Shown here piece by piece: positions 1 to 8,500 of a stretch of DNA of 64,000 bases. How positions within the stretch are numbered: the first letter of the stretch is position 1; each line of letters begins with the position of its first letter. The stretch covers positions 1 through 64,000 of the IMG/VR virus record IMGVR_UViG_3300030117_004232. The stretch is one strand, 5' to 3'. The position numbers and the translations under genes are program-made. The notes under the pieces are model-generated. The model was not told where the DNA came from. It ran no database searches and saw nothing but the letters and a program-made list of their open reading frames with translations. Source of the DNA: a virus.

Positions 1-1248
1 ATGGTTTTCAGTCACAGTCTTGAGCAGACGCTTGAGCACATGCGATTCATCCGAAACAATATCGAAAACACTGACATCCTCAAAGACTTGAAGCCGCAGG
101 GCAAGCCTTGGGCAAAGTCCTACTTTGAGTTCTCCAATGGCTCTCGTATCATGGCCAAGTCGGTCGGTGGTGCTACTCGTGGTTTCCACCCTGATGTCGT
201 AGTCTGTGACGACATTCTGTGGGGTACAACTGCGAGTGAACTCCAGCGTGCTGCCGACTGGTTCTATACCGTTCTTCTCCCTGTCCTTCACCACACTGGT
301 CGCCTCATGATGGTGGGGACACCTTTCTCTTACAATGACCTGTACGCCGAATTAGAGCAGAAGGCTGACGTGTTTACTGTGGAAACCTATCCAGCCATTC
401 TAGAAAATGGAGAGCCTCTTTGGCCCGGTCGATGGCCACTTGAAGCACTCAAAGTTCGTGAATCATCCATGCCTGCAATCAAGTTTGCGCGTGAGTATCT
501 TTGTGAGCCTATTCATGATACTGCGAGTATGTTTCCCAATTCTTTGCTTGAGCAAGCCAGAGATGAGAACTTGGTTATTCTTGACAAGGCAGAAATGGAA
601 TATGACGAAGAAGGTGAATCAGCCGGTGTGTTCGGTCAACATTTCATTGGTTGGGACCCTGCGATTGCGTCTGATTCTAACGCTGACTACACTGCTATGG
701 TTACCATTCGTACACCGCCCGGCTCTGAAGAGAAACAGATTGTCAATGTGCTGAACGAAAAGGGGCTGGGCAGCACTGCTCAGAAAAGACACATTATCCT
801 TCTAAACAGTCGATTCCAACCTGATTTGATTGAACTTGAAGGCAACAACTTCCAGCGAATGTTTGAAGCAGAACTCAAAGAGATGCGAGAGGACATTCCA
901 ATCAAGACCTTTATGACAACTCGTCAGCGCAAAGAGTCGATGTTCATGTCATTGCTCATGGCATTTGAGCAAGGTAAAATCAAAACCCCTTGGGGCGATG
1001 AGCGAAGCAGAGAATTCACACGAACATTAGAGACCCAATTAACCCGATTTGGTATGCAAAAGAATGGGCGCTTAGAGTCTGTTGGTGTACACGATGACTT
1101 GGCCATGGCACTTGCTTTGGCCAACTGGGCAACCAAGGAGTTCAGAGGCTCTTTGGTATCGCTAGACGACTATCTAGGCGGATTCGACGAATGGTTTGGA
1201 GATGTGCCACAGAACCATGTGGCAGGAGCGAATTGGTTCGTCGCTTGA
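1..1248 (+). CDS. terL: Terminase large subunit, 5' end cut by window edge
   Basis: ATP-driven DNA packaging motor with nuclease, acting at the portal vertex. The first visible residues (VFSHSLEQ, then an RFIRNN helix) match the strand and helix that follow the Walker A loop in terminases. The Walker A is not present, so the true start lies upstream of the window and the ATG at base 1 is probably an internal Met. Walker B is VVVCDD (residues 66-71) and the coupling motif is near VGTPFS (105-110). The RNase H-like nuclease shows GWDPA (218-221), the acidic IELEGNN (277-283) and the terminal HDDLAMALA (364-372). The neighbouring portal and protease genes agree with this call. Confidence 0.92.
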   Translation: MVFSHSLEQTLEHMRFIRNNIENTDILKDLKPQGKPWAKSYFEFSNGSRIMAKSVGGATRGFHPDVVVCDDILWGTTASELQRAADWFYTVLLPVLHHTGRLMMVGTPFSYNDLYAELEQKADVFTVETYPAILENGEPLWPGRWPLEALKVRESSMPAIKFAREYLCEPIHDTASMFPNSLLEQARDENLVILDKAEMEYDEEGESAGVFGQHFIGWDPAIASDSNADYTAMVTIRTPPGSEEKQIVNVLNEKGLGSTAQKRHIILLNSRFQPDLIELEGNNFQRMFEAELKEMREDIPIKTFMTTRQRKESMFMSLLMAFEQGKIKTPWGDERSREFTRTLETQLTRFGMQKNGRLESVGVHDDLAMALALANWATKEFRGSLVSLDDYLGGFDEWFGDVPQNHVAGANWFVA

Positions 1249-1297
1249 CGTAATGCTCATTAGGGAGTTTATGACACCAAAATGTGAGGGGAGATGT

Positions 1298-2608
1298 ATG
1301 TGGCCATCATTAGCAGTCGGTCAATCGGCACACACCCTCGACATGGGTGATGAAACCTTGACTCAAATCGCAAATGCATTATCAGCACACCCACTTCTTA
1401 AATCTCAACCTTTGCTTGCAAAAGGCATTGCTTCTCAGACAATTTTACCATCGGTCGATGCCATTGTTACACCGTCAGTAGATTTTGCACCGACAGGTGA
1501 CAGTTGGTTCGATACTCATGTTGGTAAGAGCGCAAAAGAAGTTGTCAAGGATTTGCGCAAAATTCGTCGTAAGATGAAGGATTCTAAAGAAGACATTGAC
1601 GCGGCCATCAAACAAGTTCGTATGCTGAAACGAATGGAAGTAGATGCGACATTGGCCAAGTTGTCTTGGGCGCAACCGCACCACGATACCATTCGTCAAC
1701 TTGGGCTGACTGACAAAACACTCAAGGCATTACGTCTTTTTGGCAATCGAAGGGAAACCAGTCTACTGCGAGCATGTAACCTATGGGAAAATGCAGAATC
1801 TACTCTCAAGCAACTGGATGAGTTCCAAGATGTGTGGGGAGATGAAGAGCGATTGTCTTGGGTCAATGCGATGGAAAACAAGTCTGACGCCCGAAAGATG
1901 TGGAAGGCCGCCTTGCACCAAATCGATTCTTTGACTGAAGAGCAACAGAAATGGCTTAAGATGGCAAAGCAAGAGATTGAAACTCATGGGTCTATGAAAG
2001 CCCGTGCGATTACTGAAAATATGATTTCCAAGGGTGTACCCAGAATCAATGCTACAAGAATGTCAAAGTTGCTAAAGATGTATGGTGAAGAGTTGAATAT
2101 CATCAAAGGTCATCGTAAAGGAGAATACATGTGCATTAGTTCAGAAGGTTTGGTTATGAAAGACCCTTGGGCTTATGCAGCGGGTTTCCTTGATGCTGAT
2201 GGTTACATTACCATCACTGAACGCGGTGAGCCTCGTGCGGGCTTCTTAGCAACTGGGGAGCGCGGGCGCATGCATTGCGAGGAGTTGCACAAAAACATTG
2301 GTGCGGGCGTCTTGCAACTAGACCAAAAAATCTACTCGGACAGTCAAAAAAGCCAACACCGAGTTACATTCTATTCCAAAGACGATTTGACAAAGTTGTT
2401 GGATAAAATTACGCCTCACTTGAGAATGAAAGACATGCAGGCAAAGGCTGTTGTTGCGTTTATCAGCGAACAAGACCCGCTGAGAAAAACTCAACTCAAA
2501 CGCTTTGTACAGTTCTCTAACCGCGACGGAACGACCAAAGGTGAGGAGTCACTCCGCGAATGGGGAGTAGACAAAGATACAGTGCTAAGTTGGGCGGAGG
2601 GATTGTGA
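1298..2608 (+). CDS. LAGLIDADG-domain protein with long helical N-terminus
   Basis: The 436-residue product is called from the ATG at 1298, just after GAGGGGAG; the frame is open further upstream but overlaps terL. Residues 1-230 are helical and unrecognised. Residues about 235-280 look like a winged-helix segment. Residues about 290-395 form a LAGLIDADG-like domain with the signature AAGFLDADGYI (294-304), an acidic residue at the usual metal-binding place, and the expected alternating strands after it. A single motif suggests a homodimeric endonuclease or a DNA-binding relic. The gene sits between terL and portal and its stop overlaps the portal ATG (TGATG). It is not inside another coding sequence, so it is neither an intein nor an obvious intron gene. 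A role in packaging is possible but unproven. Confidence 0.7.
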   Translation: MWPSLAVGQSAHTLDMGDETLTQIANALSAHPLLKSQPLLAKGIASQTILPSVDAIVTPSVDFAPTGDSWFDTHVGKSAKEVVKDLRKIRRKMKDSKEDIDAAIKQVRMLKRMEVDATLAKLSWAQPHHDTIRQLGLTDKTLKALRLFGNRRETSLLRACNLWENAESTLKQLDEFQDVWGDEERLSWVNAMENKSDARKMWKAALHQIDSLTEEQQKWLKMAKQEIETHGSMKARAITENMISKGVPRINATRMSKLLKMYGEELNIIKGHRKGEYMCISSEGLVMKDPWAYAAGFLDADGYITITERGEPRAGFLATGERGRMHCEELHKNIGAGVLQLDQKIYSDSQKSQHRVTFYSKDDLTKLLDKITPHLRMKDMQAKAVVAFISEQDPLRKTQLKRFVQFSNRDGTTKGEESLREWGVDKDTVLSWAEGL

Positions 2609-4383
2609 TGGCAGAGCAAAAAGGTAGAGTCAGAAGACTATTGGATTCAATCGGAAATCCATTTCGTAGAAGAAGCACACCAGAGCCCTCAATGCCTCTG
2701 TGGACTACAGGTATTCAAGAGCCGGTATTGGTTCAGGGTATTACAATTCCAGCACTGTATGCAGTGGCCAATGAAAATCTAATTCTAAGGACTGTGCTTA
2801 CCACTCTTCAACAAGAAATTTTCCGCCGTGGTTATTACTGGGAGAAGTCATTTCACAAGAAGTGTTTAGACTGTGATGAAGAGTATCAGCATGATACCGA
2901 AGAATGCAAACAGTGTAACAGTACAAACTTAGTTACCCCTGACGTAAATCAGTTGGTTTATCCAAAGTGGTTGATTGAACAGCGAAACAGCATGGAACAG
3001 ACGTTTATGGATGTGCTTCGTGAGATTGAGTATGACCTTAACGTCACTGATGATGCGTTTTTGGTTTTGGTTAAGGAGTATTATATCGACCCCGAAAGCA
3101 ATGAAGTTCAGTTTTATCGAATCAAAGAGATTCTCCGTGGTGACCCTATCTTTATGCGCATCATCGCTGACAAGCGTGGTGTTAGAGGTGGGCGTTTCAG
3201 AGTTTGTCCTGTGCACCGAAATGAAGTGCATGCCTACTCACAAGAAGAAAAGCATTGTCAAATCTGCGGCAACGAATTGCAAGATGTGCACCACGTCAAC
3301 ACGGCAGGTTCTGGTAAGACACAATACTACTTGGAAGGCGAAGTCATCCATGTAAGTAAGTACCAACCGAGCAAACTGTATGGTCGCTCTCCTGTTTCTA
3401 CACTGTGGCGCCAAGCCATGACATTGACTGCCATGGATAATTACATGTACACAGCATACTCAAAGCGACGTATTCCTCGTGGCATTCTATCTGTTACCAC
3501 TGACAACCTTGAGTCGATGAAGTCTTTCTTCAAGTCAACAGATGAGAAATTAGAACGTGACCCACACTACATCCCTAAGATTGGTATTGAATCAACTACT
3601 GGTCGTGGCGGAATCAATTGGATTAAACTGATGGATAGCCTTGAAGAGATGCAATACATTCCTGCGCGTGACGAAATGCGGCAGCGGATTGCTGCATTCT
3701 ACGGTGTATCGAATGTGTTTATGATGGACACAGGTAAGTCTGGTGGTCTGAACAACGAAGGTATGCAAATTCTTGTAACCAATCGTGCAGTTGAATTCGG
3801 GCACAAAGTGTACACAGAGCACCTGTTCCCTAGACTCATGGAAGAGATGGATGTGACTGATTGGAAACTTACCTTGTATCCGAATGAAGAGGAAGATGAA
3901 GTCACTCGCTTGCGACGTGATGAGATGGAAGTCAACATTGCACAGCGTATGATGATGCTCGGCTTTACCCCTCAGTTAGAAGAAGATGCGCAAAGAGACA
4001 TTCGATTCAGATATTCTCAGCCTGACCCTGCTGCGGGTCCACCGGGCGGAGGTATGCCACCCGGCGGAGGTATGCCAATGGGCGGAGTACCTATGCCCGG
4101 TATGCAAATGGGTGGCGGTATGGGCACACCCGGTGCTTTGCCCAGTCGTAACATCAGTCCACAAGGTGCAGCGCAAATGGCTAGACAAGCACAAGCAGGT
4201 ATGCCAAACCCCGGTGGAGAAGGCGCGGGTCTGAGAAATCGAGGCCCTGCCAGCCCACAAAATAGAACGTCTATGGGCGCAGGCTCACCCGTTTCTAGTG
4301 TCCAACAAAGAGGGCCACAACCAAGCCCTGCACAGCAGACATCTCAGGGTATATTGAACGCCCGTCAATTCAGGGGCGCTTGA
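2608..4383 (+). CDS. Portal protein with two zinc-binding inserts
   Basis: The 591-residue portal forms the ring through which DNA enters and leaves the head. The start at 2608 has GGAGG seven bases before and overlaps the previous stop. Family features include the N-terminal RTVLTTLQQEIFRRG helix, the long central region with VIHVSKY and LYGRSPVSTLWRQ, and the late YGVSNVFM and NNEGMQILV segments. Unusually, there are two cysteine clusters: C86/C89/C100/C103 and C200/H203/C217/C220, both likely zinc knuckles. The C-terminal 120 residues are a Gly/Met/Pro-rich low-complexity tail and probably disordered. Gene order after terL supports the call. Confidence 0.9.
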   Translation: MAEQKGRVRRLLDSIGNPFRRRSTPEPSMPLWTTGIQEPVLVQGITIPALYAVANENLILRTVLTTLQQEIFRRGYYWEKSFHKKCLDCDEEYQHDTEECKQCNSTNLVTPDVNQLVYPKWLIEQRNSMEQTFMDVLREIEYDLNVTDDAFLVLVKEYYIDPESNEVQFYRIKEILRGDPIFMRIIADKRGVRGGRFRVCPVHRNEVHAYSQEEKHCQICGNELQDVHHVNTAGSGKTQYYLEGEVIHVSKYQPSKLYGRSPVSTLWRQAMTLTAMDNYMYTAYSKRRIPRGILSVTTDNLESMKSFFKSTDEKLERDPHYIPKIGIESTTGRGGINWIKLMDSLEEMQYIPARDEMRQRIAAFYGVSNVFMMDTGKSGGLNNEGMQILVTNRAVEFGHKVYTEHLFPRLMEEMDVTDWKLTLYPNEEEDEVTRLRRDEMEVNIAQRMMMLGFTPQLEEDAQRDIRFRYSQPDPAAGPPGGGMPPGGGMPMGGVPMPGMQMGGGMGTPGALPSRNISPQGAAQMARQAQAGMPNPGGEGAGLRNRGPASPQNRTSMGAGSPVSSVQQRGPQPSPAQQTSQGILNARQFRGA

Positions 4384-4419
4384 GCAACATTAAAGGTGAG
4401 GCACGGAGTGGGGATTCGC

Positions 4420-4761
4420 ATGGACCTACGCAAGTTAGACCCTATGGCTAGAAAAATGCGCAGTCACGTTGATGCCTTTTACAAAGCGCTAGAACAAAAT
4501 GACTCCCTAAGTGCAAGTACACACATCAATGAAATTGCAAAGTATGCAGACTATCTTGCAACCGATGTTGAAAAGGCAATCATGAAGGCAGATAACGCTG
4601 CACCAAGAGGTGTGAATGATATGTATGCAGGCGGTGTGCCTGTACGCAAGTTCAACCAAACAGAACGAGTGCACGCATCGTCAAACCAAGTATTGCCGGG
4701 AACCATCCGAACCAATCGAATTGGCTCGATTATGCGACCGCAAAGCAACCGAACACTTTGA
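4420..4761 (+). CDS. Small head-region protein, function unknown
   Basis: The 113-residue product is called from the ATG at 4420, preceded by GGAGTGGGG; a GTG at 4396 in the same frame is an alternative. The N-terminal half is predicted helical (LDPMARKMRSHVDAFYKALEQ, then alternating charged helices), and the C-terminal half is extended and Asn/Arg-rich. No family is recognised. It lies between portal and the protease in a run of small genes with short gaps, so a minor head or assembly role is likely by position only. Confidence 0.7.
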   Translation: MDLRKLDPMARKMRSHVDAFYKALEQNDSLSASTHINEIAKYADYLATDVEKAIMKADNAAPRGVNDMYAGGVPVRKFNQTERVHASSNQVLPGTIRTNRIGSIMRPQSNRTL

Positions 4762-4770
4762 GGTGATTGA

Positions 4771-5142
4771 ATGAGTGAAGAAGAGAGTAATGTCGCAGAG
4801 CGACTAATGGGTGCACTTATTTCAAAAATGGAAAATATGGATAGTGAGTTGCAAATACTCAAGTCAGAGAATGCTCAGTTTAGGGCTGCATTCAATGACC
4901 CTGCTGTGATGTTAAGGAAGGCTGGCTTTGTTCAGGCTCAAACTCGCCGACCAGCAGATGTCCTTGCTGACCCATTCCGAGGAGAAGGGGATGAATTTAT
5001 TTTGAAGGGCTTCGATGGAGAAGTCATTACCGCGCCTGAAACAAATGCAGATTTCCACGCAATGGATTGGGCAGATATTCACCAACTTGCTGAACAAGCC
5101 AAGAGTGTAGGTGCGATAGGCAATAATGTTGGTATGGAGTGA
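4771..5142 (+). CDS. Coiled-coil head-region protein with MDWxxxHQLA C-terminus
   Basis: The 123-residue acidic protein has a short N-terminal coiled coil (about residues 5-38) and then an LRKAGF segment. It ends with MDWADIHQLAEQAKSVG. The MDW-x3-HQLA block also occurs at the very C-terminus of the protease-scaffold protein (12385-12439), where LRKA also precedes it. In HK97-like phages the scaffold C-terminus binds the capsid protein, so this protein may share a capsid-binding peptide. That is inference. The stop overlaps the region of the next gene's start. Confidence 0.75.
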   Translation: MSEEESNVAERLMGALISKMENMDSELQILKSENAQFRAAFNDPAVMLRKAGFVQAQTRRPADVLADPFRGEGDEFILKGFDGEVITAPETNADFHAMDWADIHQLAEQAKSVGAIGNNVGME

Positions 5143-5147
5143 TAGAT

Positions 5148-5579
5148 ATGAAACCACGATTTGAACCAAGAAGTGCAGACTTTGACGCATTGTTGAAAGA
5201 AGCGCTAGAGTTAGAAGAAAAATTAATTGAAAAGGCTCAGCCCGGATACAAGGAAAAGGAAGGCGCTACAGTAGGTCCTGAAGGATTTTACACTGTTGCT
5301 GGTGGAGGAAAGAAGAATGTACGAAACCAAGGCTATCAGACCAACAATACAACCATTGAGGTCGAGGATGTCAAGAACAAAGGGGCCATTTCAGAGAACA
5401 GTGATGTAGCAACACGCGAATCACCTTACTATCCTACTGCATTTAGCACCACTGGTGCACTAGAGAACTCAGCCGGTGGAGAAGGTCCAGTAATGAAATC
5501 TGTTGGCGGCTCAGTTGAGCGTATCCAAGTTCAAGACTTGAAGAAGTCTGTGGACCGCCTTGCCCGCCGTCTTGAGTGA
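5148..5579 (+). CDS. Small head-region protein, function unknown
   Basis: The 143-residue product is called from the ATG at 5148, with GGAG eight bases before; an in-frame GTG at 5139 is the alternative. The N-terminal helix (FDALLKEALELEEKLIEK) is followed by a Gly/Asn-rich, probably disordered middle. The C-terminal basic helix is VQDLKKSVDRLARRLE. No family is recognised. Its position suggests a minor head component made with the large protein that follows. Confidence 0.7.
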   Translation: MKPRFEPRSADFDALLKEALELEEKLIEKAQPGYKEKEGATVGPEGFYTVAGGGKKNVRNQGYQTNNTTIEVEDVKNKGAISENSDVATRESPYYPTAFSTTGALENSAGGEGPVMKSVGGSVERIQVQDLKKSVDRLARRLE

Positions 5580-5595
5580 ACGGCGGGTGGTGTGG

Positions 5596-8500
5596 ATGCG
5601 AGATGGTCCGTTAGACAGTCTGGATAGGGCTAGGGCAACCTTTCTCGCTTCGATTGGTGACAGCGTCGGTAAGGCTGATGCTGGGGCCGACTTCTACTTC
5701 GCTGCACTGAATGCAAAGCGGCATGGCTATGTGCTCAAAGGCTCTGATGAAGGGCTGCTGAACATGTTCAATTCGATTATCAAAGAAGAGATGTATGATG
5801 AAGTTGGGGGCACAGAAGCCCCCGGCTTTGCTGACCCTTTGGCACCTGCTGGTCAAGAGGCCCAATATGCGGCTGGACTTCAACACGGTGGGCAAAGGAT
5901 ACCGGATACTGTTTGGAATCCAGATAGAGTCGTTCGGCCAGTGGCAGGTCAATCTCTTTCTGGTCGTGACTTTGAAATGACGGCTGGCAAGGCTGGGCTT
6001 GCTTATGCTGATACAGATGCGCTTCGCCATGGCCCACTATATGCACAGGGCAAAGACGCAGACTCAACGGCTATGATTGATGCAGTATCAACTTTCTACC
6101 TTCCAGATGACCGTTATGGTGAAAGACAAAGTGAAATTGATGCTAAGAAAGAATTGGCTTGGGACAAACATCACGAGACAGGAGAGAGTGACTTTGTATT
6201 GGGTCCTCGATTTTATGGACGTTTGCCTGAAAATATGACAAATCATGCTCAGTACGAAAGGCATTTTGACGGGTGGAAAAGAAATAACCCAGATGCTGTA
6301 AGAGAACTGACAGAAATACATGGGCCAGAGGGCGATGATGCAGTAGACCATGCAATTAGAACAGCCCACATGGATGAAGCAAGAAGAGGTTGGTCGAATG
6401 AGAATAAACTTGGGCTGTTCGATTATCTGTTTGGTTTAGAGTGGCACACTCCTGAACAGCGCGATAAGATTTACCAGCACATGAGAGAACATGGCGTATC
6501 GAACAAAAGTCGTGCAGATATTGACAATGGCTTAAGTCACACTTCTCGACTTGTACGTAACTTCCAACAGAGATTTGCACCGATGTATAACCATTGGATT
6601 CGGCATGCACATGCTGGTGGAGAAGTATTTGAGCACACCGGCATTGGTTTGGGTGGAGACAGTCCTTCTCTCCAAACAAATTTTCAGGCTATAAATTCAA
6701 TTAGCGGTGGTTATGAAAAGGCTGTCGAAAATTGGGAAAATATGACTGGAGAGAAGTTGGGAAGGTATCCTAGACTTAATGCAAAGGGAAAACCACACAA
6801 ACAAGCAGGTGAATTCAATGAACAATTAGTAGTCAATGCTAATGGTCAACTTGAGAGAAAAGAAGGATTTTCTTCAAAAATAAATCAAGCCACGTTGTTG
6901 GCTTTATTGAATGTAGACCCAAGAACTAATGAAATACATACACCCGGAAATCATCCACAATACAAAAACTGGCACCCTTCTCAATCAGCATTCACTCAAG
7001 ATGAAGTAGACCACATTTTGAAGGAAACAGACAGGATTCAAAAACAAAAACGTGCAGGTCGAATTGGCAGAAACGCAGGCGGAATGCATTACTATGCACA
7101 TATAGACCCAGATATGTATTCGCATGATGTAACACAAGGGGACCACCGAGGGCTGGCTTACCATTGGAATCAGCCGTTTAGAGGTGTAGGTGGTATGATG
7201 GGGCATCCGAATACATTGTTTAATCTCCTGCATGAACATGGCTTGTTTTTGCATGACACTAAGGTTGATGAAAATGGTAACCCCCTCCCTTTCCAAAATG
7301 ACTTTGGTGAAAGCGAAAGTTTGTTGTTTAATCGTTCTTCAACTGAGGACCAAATCCGACTTAGGGTAAGAGAAAATACAATGGAAGGGGGTACTGCATT
7401 TGCTGGTGGCGCGTCTAGAATTGCTGACGGTATGATGATGGCTGCTTTGGCTCCGTTTGGCCAAACAAGTCCTGAACTTACATCGTTTAAGCAACAAAAG
7501 CGTGGCAAATTAACAGCAGAAACAAGAGTGGACCAAGGTGATATTACTGATTCTGAAGATGCCCTACATGGTCACATTGGTTCCCTTAGTGGTAAGAGTG
7601 ACCGAAGGGAGCCAAAATTTAGAACGGCATATCATCCGAGCCCAAAGTATGCAAACCAAGCGCGTAAGCAGCATAAAAGGTCATTTGAAGAGAATGATGC
7701 TGCTGGAATGAAGGAGGTCAAAGATGCGTTCAATGGCGTTACCGCTGGAAGCATTCCACTGATTCATTCAAAGTCCGGGTCAAAAGGTGGCTTTGCTCAT
7801 GGTATGGAACACGTTCGTCGAAAGATTGCGCATGCGTTTCATCGAATCGGCACTGCACTTGGCTTTGCCAATCCACGACTACGTCCTTCTGCTCGTGTTG
7901 CTGATATGAACTTACCTAGACCTGAAGTTATTCCTACAGCAGCAAGTCACGATGTCATTTCTGCCTTGGGACATCGCCAATTTATCGATGACCCCATATT
8001 GGCTGAAGGTGCACACTCTGATGCTTTGAGTGAAAAGTTAGAGCAACAGAATGAAGCCTTTGATAGAATGATGTTGATAAATGATAAAATCAAATCTACT
8101 GATAATGAAGTAGAAAGGAAGAATCTTGAATTAGAGCGCGACCATCTTCAGGAGGAAATAGAGAAATTAGGTGCAGATATAGATTCTGCTGGTCCTACCC
8201 ATAACATTCAGCAGACAAGAACAGAGCAAGATGTTCTGCGCTCGCACACAAACGCAATTGCTGAAAGGGCCAAACAATACCTACCGATGATGAACCCTGC
8301 TCTATTCCACCCTAGCCTTCCGCTTGAGGTGCTAGAGGGTAACGTCATGCAATATGCCGCGATGATAAACCAAATGCTTGCGCGTGAGCCGCATGAAAAT
8401 CATGGTTTACCCGTTTTGGGCAATGCTGAAGCGGCCATGCAAGAACAAGAAGTACGCCCGCGCCCTTCAGATGTCAAAGAGTTCATTCATGGCAACAGTA

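Noticed and set aside
407-754. Alternate-frame + strand frame of 115 codons inside the terminase gene
   Set aside because: It is a shadow of terL; no ribosome-binding site and no recognisable protein pattern.
1298-2608. Group I intron or intein explanation for the LAGLIDADG domain
   Set aside because: The domain is at the C-terminus of its own coupled gene, with no split host gene on either side and no splice-block residues seen.
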